Positions 54,545-62,000 of a stretch of 62,000 nt of DNA are shown piece by piece. Numbering within the stretch: position 1 is the stretch's first letter; the number at the start of each line of letters is the position of its first letter. The position numbers were made by a program, and so were the translations under genes. Origin of the DNA: Cristatella mucedo (taxonomy: Eukaryota > Bryozoa > Phylactolaemata > Cristatellidae); contig WPIO01000094.1 in assembly GCA_009760855.2 (NCBI GenBank), positions 1 to 62,000 of the forward strand. Reading direction: 5' to 3'. Below the pieces are notes generated by a model, which searched no databases, was not told where the DNA came from, and worked only from the letters and a program-made list of their open reading frames with translations.

Positions 54545-56755
54545 CTTATAGAGCAAGCGAGCAAGCGAACCGGAAGCTGCAGAGTCTCGGAGTCAGCGTG
54601 CAAGCTAACCGGAAGCTCCAGACTGTAAATGCCAGCTAGCGAGCGAACCGGAAGTTCCAGAGTCTGAGAGCCAGCGAGCGAGCGAACTGGATTCTCCTGG
54701 CTGTGAGAGCCAGCAGGCAAGCGAAGCGGAAGCTTGAGAGTCTAAGAGCGGGTGAGCGAGCGAACCCGAAGCTCTAGGCTTGAAGAGCCAGCAAGCAAGC
54801 AAACCGGAAGCTCCAGGCTTTGAAATCCAGCGAGCTAGCAAACCGGTAGCTCTTGGCTCTGAGCGACAGCGAGCGAGCAAACCGGAAGCTCCAGAGTCTG
54901 GGAGGCAGTGAGCGAGCAAACCGGAGGCTCCAGACTCTGAGAGCCAGCGAGCGAGCACACCCGAAGCAAACTGGAAGCTCCGGACTCTGAGAGTTAGCAA
55001 GCGAGCAAACCGGAAGCTCCAGAGTTTAGGAGCCAACGACCGAGCGAACCGGAAGCTCCAGAGTCTGAGAGCGAGCGAGCGAGCCGGAAGCTCCTGAGTA
55101 TCGGTGCCTGCGAGCGAGCGAACCGGAATCTCCTTGCTGTGAGAGCCAGCGAACAAGCGAAGTGGAAGCTCGAGACTCTGAGAGCGAGCGAGTGAGCGAA
55201 CCGGAAGCTCCAGAGGCTGGGAGCCAGCGAGCGAGTGAACCGGAAGCTCCAGGCTCTGACAGCCAGCGAGCAAGCAAACCAAAAGCTCCAGGCTATGAAA
55301 GCCAGCAAGCGAGCAAACCGGAAGCTCGAGAGTGTGGGAGGCAGCGAGCGAGCAAACCGGAGGCTCCATACTCTGAGAGCTAGCGAGCGAGCGAACTGGA
55401 AGTTCCAGTGTCTGAGAGCCAGTGAGCAAGCGAACCGGATGCACCAGAGTATGGGAGGCAGCGAGCGAACAAACCGGAAGCTCCAGAGTCTGGGTGGTAG
55501 CGAGCGAGCAAACCGAAGGCTCCAGACTCTGAGTGCCAGCGAGCGAGCGAACCGGACGTTTCAGTGTCTGAGAGCCAGCGAGCAAGCGAACTGGAAGCTC
55601 TAGAGTCTGGGAGGTAGCGGGCGAGCAAACTGGAGGCTCCAGACTGTGAAAGACAGCGAGCGAGCACACCCGAAGCTCCAGGCTCTGAAAGCCACTAGCG
55701 AGCGAGCGAGCCTGAAGTTCCAGAGTCAGAGAGCCAGCGAGCGAGCGAATCGGAAGCTCATGAGCCTGAGAGCCAGCGAGAGAGCAAACCGGAAGCTCCA
55801 AGCTCGAAGAGCCAGCGAGCGAGCGAACCGGATACTCCTGGCTCCGAGAGCCAGCGAGATAGCGAAGCGGAAGCTCGAGACTCGAGAGCAAGCGAGCTAG
55901 CGAACCGGAAGCTGCAGAGTCCGGTAGCCATCGAGCGAGCAAAGCGGAAGCTCCAGACTCTGAGAGCCAGAAACCGAGCGAACTGTAAGCTTCAGAGTCT
56001 AGGAGCCAGCGAGCTTGCGAAACGGAAGCTTCCGTCTCGAAGAGACAGCAAGAAAGGAAAGCGGAAGCTCGAGACTCTGAGGGCCAGCAAACGAGTGAAT
56101 CGGAAGCTCCAGAGTCTGAGAGCCAGAGAGCCAGCGAACCGGAAGCACCCGGCTGTGAGAGTCAGCGAGCTAGCGAAGCGGAAGCTAGAGACTCAGAGAG
56201 CAAGCGAGCACGTGAACCGGAAGCTACAGAGTCCGGTAGCCAGCGAGCGAGTGAACCGAAAGCTCCAGAGTCTAGGAGCCAACGATTGAGCGAAGCGGAA
56301 GCTTCAGGCTCGAAGAGCCAGCGAGCAAGTGAAGCGCAAGCTTGAGACTCTGAGACCCAGCGAGCGAGGGAACCGGAAGCTCCAGAGTCTGAGACCCAGC
56401 GAGCAAGTGAAGCGCAAGCTCGAGACTCTGAGACCCAGCGAGCGAGGGAACCGGAAGCTCTAGAGTCTGAGACCTAGCTAGTGAGCGAAGCCCTAGCCGG
56501 AGACTCTTGAGAGCCAGCGAGCAAGCGAACCGGAAGGTTCAGAGTCTGGTAGCCAGCGAGCGAGCGAACCGGAAGCTCCAGGCTCTGAAAGCCAGCGAGC
56601 AAGCGAAGCGGAAGCTCCGGCTCTCAGAGCCACGGAGCGAGCGAAGCGGAAGCAGCCCACTCTTGGAGCCAACGAACGAAGCGGAGGCTTCTGACTCAGG
56701 AAGCCAGCAGGCGAAGAGGAAACTTCAGACTTGGGGAGCCAGCGAGCCTAGCGGC
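54545..56755. repeat. 39-bp minisatellite array 2, right part
   Basis: About 55 degenerate units of the 39-bp repeat. One minus-strand frame stays open for 445 codons (55942-54605), and plus-strand frames are also open. That is expected from a stop-poor unit whose length is divisible by three. The right flank (GAAATTCACCCGAGATC, CAACAGCGACTACGTTGGCG) is shared with the first array's surroundings at 15390-15412 and 16030-16065. Confidence 0.93.
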
Positions 56756-57776
56756 ACGAAATTCACCCGAGATCTAAACTTTGCATCTCCTCAAACAGCG
56801 ACTACGTTGGCGTCGACATTTTAAAAGTGGCTGTCCTTCCAGCATAGTTTTACCCCGATTCACTGGCAACCAGAAAAAAAGCGTAACTTATCGCCTGGCG
56901 CCAGATCTGGGCGGCTTGAGTTTGAGTCGTAGATATCCTCCTCGTGGCCATCTTCGGACCGCGAGAGATCCGGTGAACAGGCGGGCGGACCAAGGGCGCT
57001 ATAGCGCTCGCCCTATTTTGCCGGATTCTGGCGCCTCCGTGGCTTTCGTGGGCGTGCACATTACACCAGGGCGTTTTGGGCGGCTGTTTTCTCTCGTGCT
57101 ACAATTCCAGTTGGACGAATTTTGCGTAACGGAACGTTTTCGGTCGTATCTCTAGAACTAGCCCTCACTGCTTCGCTATGGGCAATGCTTCGTTCGCGTA
57201 TGGTGCTCGTCACGGTAGCCGGAAACGGATCGTCGTGGTTAATTTTCCAGACGCACAGTGGCGCGAACCCAAGCAACTACTATCATATTATATAACATTG
57301 CATTATACACTATAAAATAGTAAATGACAAGCTAGTATGCACTTTCGACGTGTTTTCTGGCGAATGTCCGGCAGCCGTTGCGTCTGCTCTTGAGGAAGGC
57401 CTAACTTTGTCTTCACCTGGTCTGCTTAAACCTAGAGGGGACCAAGCTGCCACACAAGTGCCTAGCAGGGAGCGGTCAGCTAGATGATTGGTTGCTAGCC
57501 GTCTGCTATTTCGTGACGTTAGGGGCAGCGTCTGCTCGGACGTAACGTCGACAGAACGCTGGCAGCACCTCAGTGCCACATGCTGCTGCAGCTGACGACA
57601 GCTGCTCGTGCTTGGAGCTCGTGCTACAAGTCGCTAGAGTCGATAGATCACGGATTATTTATTAACTTGCTACGAGGTAAGAGTACAGGTACGTGACAGG
57701 CAATCATAAGAAGCTGAGTGACATGCAGCGCCAGGTAGCTGCCTCGAAGAGCTGAAATGCTGCAGTTGCCTTCCCT
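56756..57776. other. No gene recognised between minisatellite and TRIM propeller
   Basis: Bases 56840-57670 have no counterpart in the first block, and their short ORFs are unrecognised. From about 57675 the sequence is homologous to the 3' flank of the intact TRIM gene (GGTAAGAGTACAGGTACGTG versus 16113-16133). Confidence 0.5.
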
Positions 57777-58440
57777 TCATCGTCTGCTCTCAGCTGCAAC
57801 AGCTGCTGCAGGGTATACGGTCACAGTCCGCTCGTTCCAGTCCAGCACGGCTAGCACGGTCCTCTGTCCTCCGCCCAGTGACAGGTACCAAGGCCGCTGC
57901 AGTCCGTTGCTGCTGTATGAGAGGACCTGCTGCAGCACCCGCCCAGTCACAGCACAGAGCGACCTCACACAGTCCCTGCTACTGTCTCCCTGCAGCCCTA
58001 GCGCAGCCACGTACACGATGCCGCCTGCATCACAGACGTCCCACGCTTCCTCCTTGCTACTCAGCTCGTGTTTCCATTGTCTGTCACCTCGGTGGCTGCA
58101 GCTGTCCACTACGTACAGCTCTCTACCATCGTCCAGCTTCACCTTGCTCCAGCTCGCAGTGACCAGAGAAGCAGCAGTGAGAGCCACACTGTATATGTCA
58201 TACGCGTACTCGCTGCTGTACAGCTGCTGCCCCGAGCTCAGCTGCAGTAGCTGCAGCCCTTGGCTATGGCCCTGGGTCACAGCGAGCATGTCGCCGAGCA
58301 CGGACAGCTACCTGGGACATCACGGAGGCCAGGACAGCAGAGCGACACGTCGGTCCTCGAGCCACTGGTGCCCTCCAGCAGCAGCAGCAGAGCTACGTCT
58401 GAGCAGCTGGCCGACCCGTGAGCACAGGCGTTCAGCAGCA
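57777..58440 (-). pseudogene. TRIM paralogue D, propeller exon fragment
   Basis: The C-terminal propeller exon, clearly homologous to 16208-16880. The open part is 58301-57777 (GRELYVVDSCSHRGDRQW, GQRTVLAVLDWNERTVTVYP, stop TGA at 57779-57777). A frameshift near 58310 separates the preceding LEDRRVALLSW segment. At 58440 the homology ends at a LINE-A copy, so the start of exon 3 and everything upstream are gone. Confidence 0.86.
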
Positions 58441-59595
58441 AGTAGGCGGCCGTGGGTCAAATATCCCTGCTTGCATTTTACTCGATCTTTCGGCAGCTTT
58501 CGATGCCATCGATCACCAAGTCTTTGAAAGCCTCTCATCTCACTTAGGCTTTACTGAAACTGCACTGCAATGGTTCGGATCGTATCACAAAGGGAGTCCC
58601 ATTGTATTGCTGTGAATGGACAAAGATCATCCGAAGAGACTTTGAAATGTGGGGGAACGTCAGAGCTCCATCTTTGGTACTATTTTTTTCACGGCTTATA
58701 CTCTTCTTCGTGCCGATGTAATTTCCATGCACAATTAATGCTTTAACGTTTAGATGGACACTCAGTTGTACCTTTGCTGTTAACATTCCCTGTGCTCCAG
58801 CTCAACGATTTCTCTCAGCTCTATTTCTTCGTGTATGGGTGACGTCTGCTTATGGATGGCAGCAAATATTTGTAAAAGGAATGAGTATAAAACCAAAGTA
58901 TTAGTTCGGGGCGAAGCAAGTGCGATTCACTAATTGGAGAAACTAATGCACGAAATCGTCTTTGCCAGCATATCTCCCATTGAATCTGCACGAAATCTAT
59001 GTTCCCAAGTGACCATTTTTTAGACGACCACATCAGCACTGCAATAAAGTCCATCCACTTTCACCTGCATCGCACTGATACAATTTGGGCTTCATTAGAC
59101 AGGGTACCACATATTAATTTTTCTATGCACTTGGACATCCTGTTCTCACTTTTGTAATTGACTACTAGCTGGTCAACCTGCCTGTGCACTCAAGTGCTTA
59201 TAGCAGGTGCAAAACTATATAGGTAAACCGTACCTTTAGTTCGTACTCTTCCACAGCATTAAACTTATACCCGACTTACTTCACGACATCTCCTCAGTAG
59301 GTAGCATTTACGAAAAAAATGAAATCTCACCTATTTACCACAGCATTAAGTGGGTCCCTCTTATTCAACCTTCATGTGCCTATGCTAGGTGACAGTGCGC
59401 ATGCTGCCACTAACCATTCTTGTATGCTGAACCTGTACTTGTCATCCCAGCCACATTAATCGTCTTGTTTATCGATATCTAATCCATATCAGTAACCATT
59501 CCGATCGCGTTTCCTTTGAAGCATATTCAAAGAGCTAAGAACGCGATCGAGTTCCTCGAGGCGCTTGATCAAGTGCTTTATTGTTATTATCAATG
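58441..59595 (+). mobile_element. Degraded LINE-A copy
   Basis: Plus orientation, heavily mutated. It has CILLDLSAAFDAIDHQVFE near 58475-58530 and SLSSHLGFTETALQWF, a decayed catalytic region, then a 3' UTR (CATGCTGCCACTAACCATTC) and tail (GATCAAGTGCTTTATTGTTATT) to 59595. Confidence 0.82.
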
Positions 59596-61642
59596 AGTGG
59601 TAATCTACGGGAACTGCGTCCGTCTGCTACCCCTATCCGGTTCGATATGACTAGAAATTGGTTGCTAAGGGTTTCAATTATCAAACGACATAATTTTAAC
59701 TGTGTGTGCAGATACTGTCACACAATTTTGAGCGTTCCATCTTGGGACATACATTGCAATCGTAGGCAATGACTCGGCTTTGATTCCAATTCGTTTTAAT
59801 TTGATGGCGATGTGGCTGTTCCAAGTGAAATCGGTGAGGAGGATAAAGAGTGTCCTTTCATGAGAAACTACACGTGTACAACTCCGAAGACTCACTCAAA
59901 ATCCGTCGATGAGAAGCTGTTGTGTCCCAAGATTTTCGTCTAGATCTCCCTGCATCCGTCATAGAATGCCGGAAACCAGGTCGCAAACGGAGCACGTGTG
60001 CCAAGAGGTCCAGTCACAACGGCAGAAATTTTAGTTATCAAATAGAGCCTGATTGAATACTTTCCAAGGCAAAGTAAATGGTTCATCAAATGTGATAGCC
60101 AGTATTAGGATGATCAAGCTTTAAATGTAACCGAAGATGTGAGGACGCGAGTATTGCTGGCAGCAGGCAAACACTGTTGATACCTGCTTGTTCTGGTAAT
60201 CTGCTAATTTTGTGCATGTGGTGATTCTGTGCAGGCTTACCTATAAAATGCAATTGATTTAAGTGACCGTTCATAGGAGTAACAAAAACTTTAAGTCTCA
60301 TTCGTAGTGCTGCAAGAGAGAAACGTATCATCATTATCCATGTCAGCATTTGTTCATGATGACAATAAGCGTTTTGATTGGAATCGTGTAATTCTCTAAT
60401 ACATTATGGATTCTGTGGCTAACCGTCGGATCATGCTCCATTGTCACCATACTTAAAGTGTCTCGAAAGAGATTTAGTTATCAGTGGCTGCTGTACAATT
60501 ATATGATTGTTACTATTACCTTTATCACAATGTGGCTGATAAAGCAAGTACCGTTCAGCCGACTCGGTCGCAGGTCACAGGTGCAGGTCACAGCAGTGCT
60601 AGGTCAAAGCTGCTCTCGTCTAGTGCTTGTACCCACCACTAGGGAACGGACGTGTCTGCCAGAGAGCGACGTTGATAAGGCTCATGCCTGATACCATAGC
60701 AAGGTCCTAAGTCAGTGACTAATTACCAAGTACGTATGTATACATAGGACTGCTTGTGGGCTTTGATTTTACCGAAGATACTTAATCAGTGTACTTGGTT
60801 CTAATCAACGTTCGTCAGTCAAGCTCATTGTCCATAATATCCCGGCATTACAAAATTTATTAAAACCAGTCTGGACATCCAACCTTCTGCATCGATCGCA
60901 TTAACCGCCGGTTGCTGCATGTGAGCACCATGAATGGAGATTAGCTTTCGGTGTAGCGTGCAGGAAACTAGTGAAAGGAGACATCTTGCAACTACAGGCA
61001 GGGAAGAAAAGTCGAGAAACAAGAGAGAAACGCTGATTTAGAAACAGGAATCTGGAAAGAGACTGGTTATGCGTGTGGTACTGCACGTGGCAGTAACGGA
61101 GCTGTTTAGCACACGACGAATGAATGACAATTTTCATTGATTACTTACACAGGAAGACATAGTAAAGGAAGCCAGACTGATTTTTTTAGCAAGTTAGAAT
61201 AATTAAAGTGATTGAACTTTGAAAGGCATTGAAATTATAGACTATTTTGATTACTAAAGTGAAAGTTTTGCCGTGGCCAGGAATATCAGACTGATACAGA
61301 AAACCTAGATGGCCACGAGCTTATGTTGCTTCAATTAGTTCAACTCAAAAGGCATGCTGTCACTATATGATATTTATTGACAATACATGAATCATGTGTC
61401 GCAATCAAAGCACGATAATAATGGCAAGTTTAATAAGCGTAACACATGCTGCTGATGGAGTTGAATTAGGTGCTTGCCGGCTGCACCAGGTCGCTATTTT
61501 AGAATAAACATGCACTAAATCATTTACTTATATCAGCAGCTAGCTGTTCCATAGCAGTACATAAACCAGTATCCTTAGAAATACAGGACGTTACCCGGTG
61601 CAGCAATTAAATCCAGCACCACTACTCAAACATTGCTGCTCA
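59596..61642. other. No gene recognised
   Basis: AT-richer intergenic DNA with short ORFs only (longest about 87 codons, 60349-60086 minus). No repeat match was noticed within the window. It is probably the 3' flank of the gene that enters from the right edge. Confidence 0.45.
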
Positions 61643-62000
61643 TTAGCAAGTGGAGCGGCTGACTGGGTAAGCGGTCACTTGACACGGATAGTTCTGTCCA
61701 GCACTGCTAAGGACCGCTAGGACGCTCTGCTTTCCTTTAGCCAGCGACAGAGCGTAAATTCCTTGAAATTCGCGGCTGATATGTGGTACGACGTCTTTCA
61801 GGCTGTGACCGTCATCCATTTTAATGGCTCTCACGACCTCTTCGTTACACACAGCCAAGTAGAGCACACGTGCAAATGGCACGATGTCCATAACCTTGTT
61901 GAATGACACGTGTCGCCAGAGTAACTGTAGCCCGTCGCCAGAGTAACTGCGGCCGTCCACCACATAGGCGCGTCTCCCGTCGCTAAGGGGGGCTGGTTCG
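61643..62000 (-). CDS. Divergent TRIM-like propeller C-terminus, partial
   Basis: The reading frame is open from the right edge to the stop TAA at 61645-61643, about 118 residues. It aligns by eye with the end of the intact TRIM gene's exon 3: DGRRAYVVDGRSYSGDG matches GGRELYVVDSCSHRGD, the ARVLYLAVC segment matches SIVYLAVIG, and KGKQSVLAVLSS with QVTAYPV matches GGQRTVLAVLGW with TVTVYPA. It ends PVSRSTC. The sequence is much more diverged than the other paralogues but has no frame break in the visible part, which fits a functional older paralogue. RING and B-box exons would lie beyond the right edge. Function is inferred only from this similarity. Confidence 0.65.
   Translation of the reverse strand, partial: EPAPLSDGRRAYVVDGRSYSGDGLQLLWRHVSFNKVMDIVPFARVLYLAVCNEEVVRAIKMDDGHSLKDVVPHISREFQGIYALSLAKGKQSVLAVLSSAGQNYPCQVTAYPVSRSTC

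Noticed and set aside
54605-55942. 445-codon minus-strand ORF with 13-residue repeats
   Set aside because: It lies wholly in the 39-bp minisatellite. Other frames on both strands are also open there, and the unit varies without regard to codon position.

Overview
The window comes from an animal nuclear genome, most likely a marine or aquatic invertebrate; I cannot name the species. The evidence is a spliceosomal-intron gene of the TRIM (RING, B-box, coiled-coil) class, CR1/L2-like LINEs with microsatellite tails, a Ty3/gypsy element, tRNA-derived SINEs and a relic of a Maverick/virus-type family B DNA polymerase. Nothing looks bacterial. Labels used below are mine: LINE-A (3' tail ending in (ATT)n), LINE-B (3' tail ending in a TTACA-type pentamer), SINE-1, SINE-2 and family X.

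Layout. 1-2293: AT-rich, frameshifted DNA polymerase B relic (minus). 2486-4312: foldback, then LINE-A lodged inside LINE-B remnants. 4313-6960: decayed gypsy element I (minus). 6961-12640: non-coding and repeat-derived DNA (SINEs, family X, a pogo/Tigger-like relic). 12830-15392: a 39-bp minisatellite. 16208-20281: the one apparently intact gene (minus), a three-exon TRIM-class gene encoding a RING, two B-boxes, a coiled coil and a C-terminal propeller-like domain (708 aa predicted). 23997-24476: a dead N-terminal TRIM fragment. 29622-32714: a second TRIM paralogue, dead. 34140-38662: a third, dead, with LINE-B copies in or at its first exon. 39684-41240: gypsy II, followed by a second copy of the 7-12 kb material interrupted by a nearly full-length LINE-B (42152-45644). 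50691-56755: a second minisatellite split by 3.6 kb of other DNA. 57777-58440: a fourth TRIM propeller, truncated by LINE-A. 61643-62000: the C-terminus of a fifth, divergent propeller with an open frame running off the right edge.

Most of the window is explained by duplication plus insertion. Roughly 4.75-17.2 kb and 39.7-58.4 kb are two copies of one block (gypsy, family X, Tigger relic, minisatellite, TRIM propeller exon). A second pair is 24.0-25.9 kb and 35.7-39.6 kb. Later LINE and SINE insertions differ between copies, so several elements have an empty site visible inside the window and a relative order of events can be read.

All TRIM copies lie on the minus strand, so the locus is a decaying tandem gene cluster. 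The intact gene is the only one with a complete RING, two B-boxes, coiled coil and propeller and consensus splice sites. I found no true tRNA or rRNA gene and no CRISPR array. All homology statements are by eye; no search was run.
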